Positions 7,901 to 16,499 of a stretch of 64,000 bases of DNA are shown one piece after another; the first letter of the stretch is position 1; each line of letters begins with the position of its first letter. Both the position numbers and the translations under genes were made by a program. This stretch comes from Clostridiales bacterium (GTDB taxonomy: Bacteria > Bacillota > Clostridia > Lachnospirales > Lachnospiraceae). The DNA lies in the NCBI GenBank assembly GCA_012839295.1, contig DUNO01000013.1, positions 124,001-188,000 of the forward strand. The letters are read 5' to 3'. The notes beneath the pieces are model-generated. The model saw only the letters and a list, made by a program, of their open reading frames with translations, had not been told where the DNA came from and made no database searches.

Positions 7901-10676
7901 CCATGTCCAACTGGAAACGGCAGGCGACAAGACAGCGGGGCAGTCCTTCAACCTGAGCATCACCAACGCCAAGGCGGTGAGCGGCTCCGCTTTGAGCGGG
8001 AGTATAAACGTCACCGTGACCAGTAGTGTCTACGGTGAAGTCCATAACGCGCCCATCACCTTTACAGCGGGATCGGCCACCGTGCCTGTCACCCTGACAA
8101 CAGTGGATGATCATGTCCTGACGGTAACGGTGACCGGGGTGACTAATCCGGAAACCGTAAACGTAACGGTAGTGGCGGCTGTCACCACAGGCGGCATCAG
8201 CGGCACCGTCCTATATGACGACGGAGGGGGCGGCAGCCCGCTTGAAGGAGCCACCGTCACCGTCAATGCAGGCGGTACGGACTACACGGCGACAACAGCC
8301 GCAGACGGCACCTACACCATAAGCAATGTGCCGGCGGGATCGAGCTATACCGTCACCGCCAGCAAAACGGGCTATACCGACAGGACAGTGAACAATGTTT
8401 CCGTCACAGCGGGAAGCACAACCGCAAACGTAAATTTTCTCTTGGCTACACCGGTTAACGGGGTTATCGCCGGTGTAGCCAAAGATAGCGGGAATAACCC
8501 CATCTCTGGCGTCACCGTGAGCCTCTCCGTCAGCGGAACGGTTTACCAGGCGACAACAGACACCAATGGAACCTATACCATATCGGGCGTACCGGCGGGA
8601 TCGGGCTACACCGTCACCGCCAGCAAAGCGGGCTACAACAGCGGGACAGTGAACAATGTCACAGTCGCCGCGGGGAGTACCGCAACCGTGAACTTTACCC
8701 TGACACCGGTCTCCGGTGACGCTGCGGTAAGCATCGCCGCCATTCCGGGAATAGCCGCCCCGGTAAGGGGAGCAGCGCCCGTAACCGTGATAACTGAAAC
8801 GGCCCAGTATACGGGAACCGTGACCTGGAGTCCCAACAATACTACTTTCGCAGGCGGCACGGTCTACACGGCGACCATAACCCTGACCCCGAAGGCAGGC
8901 TATACCCTCACCGGGGTGAGCGCCAACTTCTTCACGGTGGCGGGAGCCACATCGGTAAGCAATGCTGCTGGTTCAGGCGTGGTCACGGCGGTATTTCCGG
9001 CCACGTCCTCCGGTGGAGGCGGCGGCGGTGGCGGCGGAGGTGGCGGAAGCTCAAGCAACGGCACCAATGTCACCATTCAGCCCGACAAGAAGCCGGACCA
9101 GCCGGTTATCGCCGGATTCAGCGCGACCCCGACAGTGAACAGCAGCGGACACGGGACCGTGACCATTTCACAGCAATCCGTCACGGACGCCATCGCAAAA
9201 GCCCTGGCAGATGCCAAAGCGCAGGGCAAAACAACCAACGGCATCGGCATCTCGCTGAATATCGACCTGCCGGATACGGCAAGCTCACTTGGGATCGTTC
9301 TGCCCCAGGCCACGCTGCAAAGTCTTGTAAGCGCGGGCGTCAGGCAGCTGGAAATCAACGGACAGCTCATATCCCTTGACCTCGACCTGGAAGCCCTCAA
9401 GGAAATCCAGAGGCAGAGCACGGGCGACGTGACCATTACCATCAAGCCGGTGCAGAACCTCTCCGCGGCGGCCAGGAAGCTCATCGGCGCAAGGCCGGTG
9501 TACGATGTGACCGTCAGCTATGTCAAGGACGGCAAGACGGTGAACATCACCTCGCTGGGCAAGGGCAGCGCCACGCTCTCCCTTCCTTACAAACCGGGCA
9601 AAAACGAAGCGGTGGGCTGGCTGTTCGGTGTCTATGTGGATGGCAAGGGCAACGCAACCCGCATCAGCGGCTCCGCCTACGACGCAAACAGCGGGAGCAT
9701 CCTGCTGGGCGCCGGCCACCTCTCTGTCTACGGCGTGGGGTACACTTCGCCATCGGAGAAGTATACCGACATCGCCACCCATTGGGCAAAGGAGAGCATC
9801 GACTATGTGGTGGGGCGCGGACTGTTCAGCGGGACCACCGATACCGACTTCTCGCCCAACACGGCCATGGACCGCGGGATGCTGGTCACGGTGCTCGGCA
9901 GGCTGGCCGGCGCGGACGTGAGCGTTTACAAGACCAGCAGCTTCACCGATGTGGCGGCGGGCAAATACTATCTGCCCTATGTCGAATGGGCGTATAAGAA
10001 AGGGATCGTCAGCGGCATCGGGAACGGCAAGTTCGCCCCCGAAAGAGCGGTCACCCGCGAGGAAATCGCCCTGATCCTGCAAAATTACGCCAAAGCCACC
10101 GGCTACACCCTGCCCGTTACCCGCGAGGCCATCACTTTCGCGGACAACAGCAGCATCTCCAGCACCTATGCCAGTGCGATTAAGGCCATGCAGCAGGCAG
10201 GCATCATGGTAGGCGGCAGCGGCAACAAATTTAATCCCAAGGCCGGAGCCACCCGCGCCGAGGTCGCGGCCATGCTGCACCGCTACGTCAAGCTGACCAT
10301 CGACCCCGCCACCGCGCAGGGCTGGGCGAAGAACGACGACGGCCGATACATGTACTACAAGGACGGCAAATCCCTCACCGGCTGGCAGACCATAGACAGC
10401 ATGCGGTATTTCTTCAATACAAACGGCACGCTGCAAACCGGCTGGGTCAAGGACGGCGCCAACTGGCGCTTCTACTCCGGCAACAAGGCGCTGGCCGGTT
10501 GGTGGGACACCGGCAAAAAACGGTATTATTTCGATGCAAACGCCGTCATGGTATCCGGCAAATGGCTTCAGATCGAAGGCAAATGGTATTACTTCTACAC
10601 GGACGGCTCCCTTGCCAGAAGCACCACCATTGACGGGTACAAGGTAGACGAAAATGGCGTGAGAAAGGCAGAGTAA
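4974..10676 (+). CDS. Giant secreted surface protein with Ig-like repeats, SLH and wall-binding repeats
   Basis: A 1900-residue protein with a strong site (GTAAGGAGGTC) before its ATG. In order: signal peptide ending ...ATAHA (about residue 27). Then two copies of a module with YYFDLSGE, WVPF and NAYSLDAS landmarks (about 35-330 and 345-655). Then two tandem copies of a two-domain Ig/invasin-like unit (about 662-1068), and two carboxypeptidase-regulatory/CNA-B-like beta domains with DGTYTIS.VPAG.Y (about 1072-1244). Then an X2-like beta domain, a 12-glycine hinge (about 1348-1359), a further region, three SLH motifs (about 1597-1785) and choline-binding-type repeats (GWQ..., GWV..., Y.Y..DG) to the end. 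It is a non-covalently wall-anchored adhesin or receptor-like protein; no LPXTG or enzyme active site is seen. SLH together with choline-type repeats is an odd double anchor. Codon use is very G+C-rich, indicating transfer. A 15-bp-stem terminator follows at 10792. Confidence 0.9.
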   Translation: MKTAKKLIFSLLLAAMTFALLPATAHAEGGVTEQYSGLTPGSTYYFDLSGESLPGTANDWLPDTSLRWVPFTYVGTINAYSLDASASGDIHASTVASESPSDRSLFVADYTVTTKVSWDTLNGRNLIFGRSYQSGGVSYTLRSLSAGSQLTGRDIPVTPANNEWDQILAKDPGYIKNFLGPNGASWGQDTASYNSISPQFRSLRGYYSADWWLWVSSGGEYQTGLYNCSFRPALEIESDPSAELKTLIFDMGGNGFLGGRGYLGDSHTGSAGNLAPGSLTSATVVYTGSITLPDFTADDRFTYLGSGWGKYRWTDGTHFYEPGQAYDLPAGTVLKPGCEPVAEQFNLEPGGIYYFDLSGEGIPGSVNNITPVTPLYGIWPDKTLKWVPFIYAGTVNAYSLDASSVDNPSAPAAAAASDRSLFVSAGDGFYDVSWNELNAAGLIFGRDYESGGVSYSLRSMSMGSGVIGFAYTRWGTQRGLPANNEWDQLLDKGAVYRFKSWNLADWIGAKQYWGQDSTAGGRAVRSPQSQRLIRQTNNIASGTKSNGVYFRPVLEIKSAPGTELKTITLDMGAGGTLGVNSTQDPLIELPYIDIGPITSATVVYTGSITLPEITAANGFNYTGSGTGTLGWYDGTTFYAPGTTVTLDTGKTLTAGYGTAAPAVDAGKSSVSDQTTPVSPAANNAFTFTVSVRNAAGEPVSGLNQAAFAITENGAGSLTVVSVIEDGATGNYTVTARHDTAETITITAAVSGVAITDTLGNVVVQAAADPSDFSVQLETAGNKTAGQPFNLSITGAKGTDGSALSGNINVAVTSDRDGEVHDAAVTFTAGAAAVPVTLTTAGGHTLTVTVTGVTNPETAAATVAPAGVNAGKSTVSAGTTPASPVINSGFTFTATVRDAYDNPISGLAAGDFDITGNGTGSLTMDSVAEDGTTGNYTVTASYDTAETVAITVEVSSVEIGSIAGVVIQDTATDQSDFHVQLETAGDKTAGQSFNLSITNAKAVSGSALSGSINVTVTSSVYGEVHNAPITFTAGSATVPVTLTTVDDHVLTVTVTGVTNPETVNVTVVAAVTTGGISGTVLYDDGGGGSPLEGATVTVNAGGTDYTATTAADGTYTISNVPAGSSYTVTASKTGYTDRTVNNVSVTAGSTTANVNFLLATPVNGVIAGVAKDSGNNPISGVTVSLSVSGTVYQATTDTNGTYTISGVPAGSGYTVTASKAGYNSGTVNNVTVAAGSTATVNFTLTPVSGDAAVSIAAIPGIAAPVRGAAPVTVITETAQYTGTVTWSPNNTTFAGGTVYTATITLTPKAGYTLTGVSANFFTVAGATSVSNAAGSGVVTAVFPATSSGGGGGGGGGGGGSSSNGTNVTIQPDKKPDQPVIAGFSATPTVNSSGHGTVTISQQSVTDAIAKALADAKAQGKTTNGIGISLNIDLPDTASSLGIVLPQATLQSLVSAGVRQLEINGQLISLDLDLEALKEIQRQSTGDVTITIKPVQNLSAAARKLIGARPVYDVTVSYVKDGKTVNITSLGKGSATLSLPYKPGKNEAVGWLFGVYVDGKGNATRISGSAYDANSGSILLGAGHLSVYGVGYTSPSEKYTDIATHWAKESIDYVVGRGLFSGTTDTDFSPNTAMDRGMLVTVLGRLAGADVSVYKTSSFTDVAAGKYYLPYVEWAYKKGIVSGIGNGKFAPERAVTREEIALILQNYAKATGYTLPVTREAITFADNSSISSTYASAIKAMQQAGIMVGGSGNKFNPKAGATRAEVAAMLHRYVKLTIDPATAQGWAKNDDGRYMYYKDGKSLTGWQTIDSMRYFFNTNGTLQTGWVKDGANWRFYSGNKALAGWWDTGKKRYYFDANAVMVSGKWLQIEGKWYYFYTDGSLARSTTIDGYKVDENGVRKAE

Positions 10677-10791
10677 AGCGCCGCCTCATTCCAAAAGACA
10701 AGGAAAATAATTGTATAATATTATCGGAATCTTCCATTAAATGAGACGTTATGTACTATCAATTGAAATCGCCACCGATTCTGCCCAAAAA

Positions 10792-10833
10792 AAGAAGCCG
10801 CTGCAATACAAAGAAATTTTGCAGCGGCTTCTT
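10792..10833. terminator. Terminator between the surface protein and the ferritin-like gene
   Basis: Perfect 15-bp stem (AAGAAGCCGCTGCAA / TTGCAGCGGCTTCTT) with a 12-nt loop. The A-rich left and T-containing right flanks let it serve both converging genes. Confidence 0.8.
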
Positions 10834-10873
10834 GAGAGAGAATTATTTATATCAAACAAAAGTCAATAAGCAT

Positions 10874-11380
10874 TTATTTGCAGGGAAAGTTGTTGTATAA
10901 GGTGCTAAACATGGTTGCATGCCCCTGCTCATCTACCATGACCATGTAAAAGGTATCGATGATGACCTGGTCCATGGTGGATAATTGCACATTGCGGTAA
11001 AATTCAACTGCGTCCAGTTCACCGATTAAGGCCTTTAAGAGGCCATCCCTGTAGCAGGGGCAAGGGGTGGGGGTAACGCAGTATTTTGGTTCACAGTTAG
11101 TATAATAAAGATATAGCTTGGTAAATATCTGTAAATGCTCCAGCTCATCATTATAAGCACGCTTGATAAAATCACAGTGGAGCTGATTCGGTGCTTCCTT
11201 TAAAAGATGCCTATAAAAATCTGCAGCATTTGCTTCAGCTTCGATAGCTCGATGAATATATTGGAGGATTTGATCGAAACACTTAGGTCCTCTTAGCGGC
11301 AAACTGGGTATCTGAACATTATTGCAGAATTTATTGTCAAAGCAGGCAGGAAATTTTTCAGGCGGTTGATATAGGAACAT
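10874..11380 (-). CDS. Ferritin-like di-iron protein
   Basis: A 168-residue cytoplasmic protein with the Glu/His pattern of a ferritin-like four-helix bundle: AIEAEANAADFYRH, then DELEHLQ, then GELDAVEFYRN, then DEQGHA. The two E...ExxH pairs would bind two metal ions. The N-terminus and the loop CEPKYCVTPTPCPC add several cysteines beyond the usual bundle. Family members act in iron or peroxide handling; the exact reaction is unknown. GGAGG lies 8 nt before the ATG. It is monocistronic by context. Confidence 0.8.
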   Translation of the reverse strand: MFLYQPPEKFPACFDNKFCNNVQIPSLPLRGPKCFDQILQYIHRAIEAEANAADFYRHLLKEAPNQLHCDFIKRAYNDELEHLQIFTKLYLYYTNCEPKYCVTPTPCPCYRDGLLKALIGELDAVEFYRNVQLSTMDQVIIDTFYMVMVDEQGHATMFSTLYNNFPCK

Positions 11381-11690
11381 TCACATGACCTCCAATTTTG
11401 TAATATTTTTACCTATCAAAGTTCTTCCTATCATAATATATGCAAAATCATGGAAAATTGTTCTATAATATCAAATTAATAATGAATATGTCTTTCCTTG
11501 TCGGTGCTGGTAAGCCGTATTATTACTATGGGATCTGCCGGAAGAAAGGAAAAAGTGGAAAAGTCTTCGGTATGGACAAGATTATCCCCATGAATATCTT
11601 TCGTAAATATCCCAAGGAAGGCTGCAGATTCTGCGTGAGATTAAATTAGGATGCATATATTGTTATAAAGCTGTGAAGCAGGTGGAGTTT
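11381..11690. other. Intergenic region, no gene supported
   Basis: It contains the divergent start regions of the ferritin-like gene (a TATGAT-like -10 on the minus strand) and the LysM gene. A 69-codon plus-strand frame here lacks a ribosome binding site and a recognisable product, so I do not call it. Confidence 0.4.
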
Positions 11691-12980
11691 ATGCTGATAT
11701 TACATAAGGTTCAGGAGGGTGACACGGTTGAAACGATAGCAGAGCAGTACCGGATACCGGTACATTGGCTGGAGGAGGATAATGTGATAACTCCTGATAA
11801 TAGGAAGCTGAATGTCGGGCAGATTATCGTAGTTGCATATCCGGAAAAGACATATTTCGTAAAGGAAGGGGATACCCTGTCCAGTATCGCCAAGGCAAAC
11901 GGGGTAACTGTGATGGAGCTGTTAAGAAATAATCCGTTCCTTTCTGACCGGGCTTATCTGGAGGTGGGGGAAGAGCTGGTAATAAGCTATGACAGGGAAG
12001 GCAAGAAAATGAGGGTGAACGGCATGACCTTTAGCTTTATCAGCGAAAATGTCCTCAGAAAGACCCTGCCGTTTCTGACCTTTATCACAGTTATGGGATA
12101 TCAGGTGGATGCTGAGGCTAATTTAAGGAATGTGGAGGACGAATTCATCATAAAGCTGGCTATTGATTATGGAGTGGTTCCCCTGATGCTGGTATATACC
12201 TTAAACGAGACAGGGGTAGGATCCTTTGATATTACCCACACCATATTTAACAGTCAGGAGCTGGAAAGGAGGCTGGTTGACAATATCATTACCGTAATTA
12301 AAGCCAAGGGATATTATGGAGCGGTTTTAGGCTTCCAGTATGTACTTGAGGAGGATTTGTCCCTGTATGCGAATTTTATTGAATATGCATCGGAGCGGTT
12401 ACAGACTGCGGGATATAGCCTTGGAGCCGTATTAATCCCTTCTACCTTTGGATACGCGGAAGAGAGACCCTATGAGGAAAGCTATTTTTCTGAAATCGGG
12501 CAATTCGTAGATAGCGCTATCTTACTGTCCTACCAGTGGGCAACGGGTTATATTCCCAATACCCTCCAGACCTCCTACCTGTTTTTAAAAGGTTACTTGG
12601 ACGTAGTAATAACACAGATACCACATGAAAAAATATATCTCGGTATATCGAGAATCGCATATAACTGGGAGCTTCCATATGTAGAGGGGGAATCTATGGC
12701 ATCCGCTATTTCCGACCCTGAGGCCTTGGCATTGGCAGGCCAATACAACAGTGAGATATTTTATGATGAGGATACGAAGTTTTCTTACTTTTTATATGAT
12801 TTGGCGGGAATGGAGCATTTGGTTTGGTTCGGGGATGCGAGGCAACTTAACGCAATCTTTGAATTGGTGGAGAAATATGATTTGGGAGGAATTGCGGTAT
12901 GGAATATTATGAGATATTTCCGGATCTGGTTTATGATTAATGCACAGTATGAAATTGAAAAATTATTGCCCGTAGAATAG
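11691..12980 (+). CDS. LysM-LysM-GH18 spore/wall protein, catalytic acids missing
   Basis: I chose ATG 11691 because AGGTGGAG precedes it; a GTG 18 nt earlier has no site. The 429-residue protein has two LysM domains (about residues 2-45 and 49-93; VKEGDTLSSIAKANGVTVMELL is typical) and a GH18 barrel like SleL/YaaH, the N-acetylglucosaminidases that cut spore cortex peptidoglycan. Where the family has the catalytic DxxDxDxE motif (usually V.VDFEYV), this protein reads AVLGFQYV: the last Asp is Gly and the catalytic Glu is Gln. It is therefore probably a peptidoglycan-binding protein without hydrolase activity. It has no signal peptide, like YaaH, which fits a spore coat location. Confidence 0.88.
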   Translation: MLILHKVQEGDTVETIAEQYRIPVHWLEEDNVITPDNRKLNVGQIIVVAYPEKTYFVKEGDTLSSIAKANGVTVMELLRNNPFLSDRAYLEVGEELVISYDREGKKMRVNGMTFSFISENVLRKTLPFLTFITVMGYQVDAEANLRNVEDEFIIKLAIDYGVVPLMLVYTLNETGVGSFDITHTIFNSQELERRLVDNIITVIKAKGYYGAVLGFQYVLEEDLSLYANFIEYASERLQTAGYSLGAVLIPSTFGYAEERPYEESYFSEIGQFVDSAILLSYQWATGYIPNTLQTSYLFLKGYLDVVITQIPHEKIYLGISRIAYNWELPYVEGESMASAISDPEALALAGQYNSEIFYDEDTKFSYFLYDLAGMEHLVWFGDARQLNAIFELVEKYDLGGIAVWNIMRYFRIWFMINAQYEIEKLLPVE

Positions 12981-12994
12981 TCCGTATCCAAATG

Positions 12995-13057
12995 ACAGGA
13001 ACCCGTTTTTGTTCCTGTTATTTATTATAGGAAGCCATATCTTGCTTCCTATAATAA
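12995..13057. terminator. Twin hairpins after the LysM-GH18 gene
   Basis: First stem ACAGGAAC / GTTCCTGT (12995-13018) followed by a short T-rich stretch; second stem TTATTATAGGAAGC / GCTTCCTATAATAA (13022-13057), perfect over 14 bp. The same AGGAAC and AGGAAG hairpin types occur at 1-28 and 118-142. Confidence 0.6.
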
Positions 13058-13089
13058 TTATACCATACAACTCCTGGGCATACTAGACT

Positions 13090-13283
13090 TGTAATAAAAA
13101 TGCCATAAGAATAAAATGTAATTCAAATATAAAAGCAGGTCCATCATCACGACAAAAAATACCCATAAAAGCAGATTCCGGTGAGGGTATTGCGTTTATA
13201 TCTGTGAAGGAATTTTGTACGAAAGATGTTATGAAGGCCGTAGCAAATAAAAAGCTGTACAATGCTTATGAAAGGGTGATTTT
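13090..13283 (+). pseudogene. Possible 3' remnant of the usual DUF6323 partner gene
   Basis: An open frame without an upstream start runs from about 13090 into the next gene and ends at about 13310. Its translation (…GIAFISVKEFCTKDVMKAV…YNAYERVILW) is protein-like rather than random. DUF6323-like genes are, as I recall, usually preceded by an overlapping DUF6179 gene, so this could be that gene's tail. It is weak evidence. Confidence 0.25.
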
Positions 13284-13844
13284 ATGGATGATATGTTTGA
13301 ATTAATAGTGGCAGAACAACAGAAGCAGGAATTATCCAGAGTGCTGGAATGTAACAAAAAAACAGAACAGCTCGGGCTGGTATTATCCCAGGAGGAGGCA
13401 GCAGGCCTGATGCTGAGCCGGAAAGCGGCGTTGGGTGAGAGCCAGAGGGTAGAATTTGGGGAAGGTATTTTGCCTAAGCTCATATACTTATTCTGTGACT
13501 CCCAATATATCAACCAGGATAATTATGCGGATATCCTGTCTGAGTTACAGGAGATATTTTATTTGTATAAGAATGATGCGATGGATGAATTGACGGATGA
13601 TGAATTGCTTGGGTTTATGAGGCGGCAATTTGATGAAGTATGCTTTGGGGACATAGAATATTTAAAGAACACCTGCCTGGAGCGTTTTTCCAGGGCGGTA
13701 CGCTCGGGATACAAAAGCCAGATGCAGTCCAGGCTCCGGGATGAGTACTCCTTAAGGGATACAGAAAATGAATATAGTAAGCTGTCGGAGGAGGCCAGGT
13801 GGGAATATGAGGTTTATAAAATGAGGCTGGAGGATACGTATTGA
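13284..13844 (+). CDS. DUF6323-like protein
   Basis: A 186-residue acidic, helical protein, no signal peptide. Landmarks are LSQEEAAGLMLSRK, GEGILPKLIYLFCDS, INQDNYADILSELQEIFY and DELTDDELLGFM. I recognise these as the DUF6323 family of Clostridia, whose function is unknown and which normally pairs with a DUF6179 protein. Here the partner is not intact upstream. The ribosome site is weak (GAAAGGGTG). The C-terminal EYSKLSEEARWEYEVYKM looks like an amphipathic helix. Confidence 0.7.
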   Translation: MDDMFELIVAEQQKQELSRVLECNKKTEQLGLVLSQEEAAGLMLSRKAALGESQRVEFGEGILPKLIYLFCDSQYINQDNYADILSELQEIFYLYKNDAMDELTDDELLGFMRRQFDEVCFGDIEYLKNTCLERFSRAVRSGYKSQMQSRLRDEYSLRDTENEYSKLSEEARWEYEVYKMRLEDTY

Positions 13845-14061
13845 AAAATGCTGCTTTGATAAAGAACGGAAAAGGATGGGGTGGCATGGCCGGTCATTTT
13901 AAACATTTTCTACAAAATGTAACTTGATTTTAAAATATCTCCTATACGAAACATACAAGAAACCTTGATGGATGTCGAAAACTGATATATAATAGAAGAA
14001 AGGGAGGAAAGCAAGCTTTTACATCCTAAATCCGCGGACTGTGGCAGAATGGAGGAGGAGT

Positions 14062-14718
14062 ATGGGGAAAAACAGGCGGGTATTTGGATATTTTGAGATA
14101 GTTTTTGATATGCTGTACCTTTGCATTGCGGGTATAGCAGGAGCCTACATCCTTTCACAGGCAAAGGAACCCGGGCAGATCCTTGCGGGCAGCATGATAC
14201 TGGTGCTTGGGGGCGGGGATGCCTTTCATCTTGTGCCAAGAATCCTCGTGGTGCTTACCGGGAAGGAGGAATGGCTGTCCCGTGCCCTTGGTTTTGGAAA
14301 GCTTGTTACCTCTGTCACCATGACAGCCTTTTATGTTCTCCTGTGGCATATTGGACTGCTAATATTTTCGCCGGAAGGGATGGCTCTGTGGACGGGAACC
14401 GTATATGCTCTTGCCGCACTTCGTGTGCTTCTCTGCCTCTTTCCCCAAAACAGGTGGTTTGACAAAAAGCCGCCGGTCAAGTGGGGGATTTACCGCAATA
14501 TCCCTTTCTTTTTGCTTGGAGCGGTAGTGAGCGGGCTATATTTTGTCTATAGGGGGAGTGCGATACAGCTTTCCTGGATGTGGATGGCCATCCTGCTGAG
14601 TTTTGTTTTCTATATTCCCGTAGTTTTATGGGTGAACCGATCCCCGAAACTGGGGATGCTGATGTTTCCTAAAACCTGTGCTTATATCTGGATCGTTTTT
14701 ATGTGCTTAACGATTTAA
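14062..14718 (+). CDS. Seven-helix integral membrane protein, unknown function
   Basis: Start moved to ATG 14062 because GGAGGAGGAG lies directly upstream; a GTG at 14041 would place this site inside the gene. The 218-residue product has seven predicted membrane helices with short loops. A small set of polar residues falls in helices (GGGDAFHLVPRI near residue 50, LWHIG near residue 95), which could bind a metal or ligand. I recognise no family with confidence. It precedes katA in the same direction by about 80 nt and may share a transcript with it. Confidence 0.75.
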   Translation: MGKNRRVFGYFEIVFDMLYLCIAGIAGAYILSQAKEPGQILAGSMILVLGGGDAFHLVPRILVVLTGKEEWLSRALGFGKLVTSVTMTAFYVLLWHIGLLIFSPEGMALWTGTVYALAALRVLLCLFPQNRWFDKKPPVKWGIYRNIPFFLLGAVVSGLYFVYRGSAIQLSWMWMAILLSFVFYIPVVLWVNRSPKLGMLMFPKTCAYIWIVFMCLTI

Positions 14719-14797
14719 CAGGGTATTTTCATTGGCAGCAGAAATGATAATAATTTATTGCCGATGGAGCCCTTGGTAAATAGAGAGGAGCAAAAAA

Positions 14798-16303
14798 ATG
14801 GATGAGAACAAGAAATTAACCAATGAAGTTGGCGCACCGGTGGCCGACAATGAGAATTCCATTACCGCCGGACCCCGTGGTCCCGTCGTGATGCAGGATG
14901 TCTGGCTTATGGAAAAAATGGCACATTTCAACAGAGAAGTAATCCCGGAGCGGCGTATGCATGCAAAGGGCTGGGGAGCCTACGGCAAATTCACGGTTAC
15001 CCACGACATCTCCCGGTACACGAAAGCAAAGGTGCTTCAGCCGGGAGCAGTTACGGATTTGTTTGTCCGTTTTTCCACCGTCGCGGGAGAGCGCGGAGCA
15101 GCCGACTGCGAGCGTGACATCCGTGGGGTGGCTGTTAAGTTCTATACGGAGGAAGGCAATTGGGACTTGGTCGGTAACAACACACCAACCTTTTTTATCC
15201 GTGACGTACATAATTTCTCCGACCTAAACCGTGCCGTGAAAAGGGATCCCCATACGGGCCGTCGGTCATCGCAGAATAACTGGGATTTCTGGACGCTGCT
15301 GCCGGAATGTTTCCATCAGACTACGATTGTTATGTCTGACAGGGGAATTCCTGCATCCTTTAGGAATATGCATTTCTTTGGGGAGCATACCTTTAGCTTC
15401 TATAATGAGAAAAATGAGAGGGTCTGGTGCAAATTCCATTTTAAGACAAAACAGGGAATCAAGAACCTTTCTAACGAAGAGGCCGCAAAGATCAACGGCA
15501 TGGACAGGGAGCATCATGGCAAGGATCTGTTTGAGGCAATTGAACAGGGTGATTATCCGAAGTGGATCATGTATGTGCAGATCATGACGGAGGAACAGGC
15601 GAAGAACCATTATGAAAATCCTTTTGATATTACGAAGATCTGGAGACATGCCGAATATCCGTTGATTGAGGTTGGTGAGCTGGAGCTGAACCGCAACCCG
15701 GAGAACTATTTTGCTGAGGTTGAGCAGTCGGCCTTTACACCTGCACATGTGGTGCCGGGAATTGGCTTCTCACCGGACCGTTTCCTGCAGGGACGTTTGT
15801 TTGCCTATGGTGATGCACAGCGCTACCGCCTCGGTGTCAACTATAACCACATCCCTGTAAACCGGGCAAAATGTGAAGTCAATGAATACCACAGGGATGG
15901 CATGATGCGCATGGATGGAAATTACGGCGCTATTCCGGCCTACAGCCCTAACAGTGCCGGCTATTGGACGGCCCAGCCCGAAGTGGCAGAGCCTCCTATG
16001 GAGCTGGAGGGTGCCATGTGGCGTTATGATCCGAAGGAGGATCCGTCAGATGATAATTTCCGTGCAGGCGGAGACCTGTGGCGCTTATTGGAAGAGGAGA
16101 AAAAGGAGATACTGATCAGTAATACGGCAGGGGATATGGAGCCGGTCACTGAAAATATAAAATACCGCCATGCAGTCCACTGCTATCTCGCAGATCCTGA
16201 ATATGGGGAGCGCATGACAGAAGCACTTGGGCTTTCCATGGATAGGGTAAAGGAGCTTTCCTTGCTGGATAACAATGGCTTGATCCAGGCTACCCTTTCC
16301 TGA
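14798..16303 (+). CDS. katA: Catalase (haem, small-subunit type)
   Basis: A 501-residue monofunctional haem catalase, which converts hydrogen peroxide to water and oxygen in the cytoplasm. The distal His is in [12 protein letters not shown] (about residue 55), the distal Asn in [11 protein letters not shown], and the proximal haem-ligand Tyr in [14 protein letters not shown] (about residue 337). Length fits the small-subunit (clade 3) group. AGAGGAG precedes the ATG and a strong terminator follows. Catalase is not universal in Lachnospiraceae and points to some oxygen exposure, together with FprA and the ferritin-like protein in this window. Confidence 0.96.
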   Translation: MDENKKLTNEVGAPVADNENSITAGPRGPVVMQDVWLMEKMAHFNREVIPERRMHAKGWGAYGKFTVTHDISRYTKAKVLQPGAVTDLFVRFSTVAGERGAADCERDIRGVAVKFYTEEGNWDLVGNNTPTFFIRDVHNFSDLNRAVKRDPHTGRRSSQNNWDFWTLLPECFHQTTIVMSDRGIPASFRNMHFFGEHTFSFYNEKNERVWCKFHFKTKQGIKNLSNEEAAKINGMDREHHGKDLFEAIEQGDYPKWIMYVQIMTEEQAKNHYENPFDITKIWRHAEYPLIEVGELELNRNPENYFAEVEQSAFTPAHVVPGIGFSPDRFLQGRLFAYGDAQRYRLGVNYNHIPVNRAKCEVNEYHRDGMMRMDGNYGAIPAYSPNSAGYWTAQPEVAEPPMELEGAMWRYDPKEDPSDDNFRAGGDLWRLLEEEKKEILISNTAGDMEPVTENIKYRHAVHCYLADPEYGERMTEALGLSMDRVKELSLLDNNGLIQATLS

Positions 16304-16318
16304 TGAAAGAATAATATG

Positions 16319-16357
16319 AAGCGCTGCTCCCTGAAATTAGGGGAGCGGCGCTTTTTT
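16319..16357 (+). terminator. katA terminator
   Basis: Interrupted stem AAGCGC-T-GCTCCC / GGGAGC-G-GCGCTT followed by six T. Confidence 0.85.
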
Positions 16358-16429
16358 GAAGGAAAAAGTTCTTCCAGCCAGAAAAATAAGGGTATTATGT
16401 AAAATTATATGGAGTAAAATTAATCAGAA

Positions 16430-16458
16430 TTGTATTTTTCATTCAAGAATGATATAAT
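16430..16458 (+). promoter_or_regulatory. Sigma-A promoter of the ROK regulator
   Basis: TTGTAT (16430-16435), exact 17-nt spacer, TATAAT (16453-16458). Confidence 0.7.
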
Positions 16459-16499
16459 AACTTTTGTAAAATAGTTTATGAAAGTGAGTTATCTATCAA

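Noticed and set aside
6714-8114. Long minus-strand frame of 466 codons inside the surface-protein gene
   Set aside because: It is opposite to a well-supported gene with signal peptide and clear domains, and its His/Gly/Arg-rich translation mirrors the repeats of the plus strand.
9285-10436. Minus-strand frame of 383 codons opposite the SLH region
   Set aside because: A shadow of G+C-rich coding DNA with no recognisable protein pattern.
10680-10870. Possible attachment site matching the tRNA-Trp 3' end
   Set aside because: I compared the tRNA 3' segment with the right island edge and found no copy, so site-specific integration into the tRNA is not shown.
11440-11649. 69-codon plus-strand frame before the LysM gene
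   Set aside because: No ribosome site, odd composition and no recognisable family.
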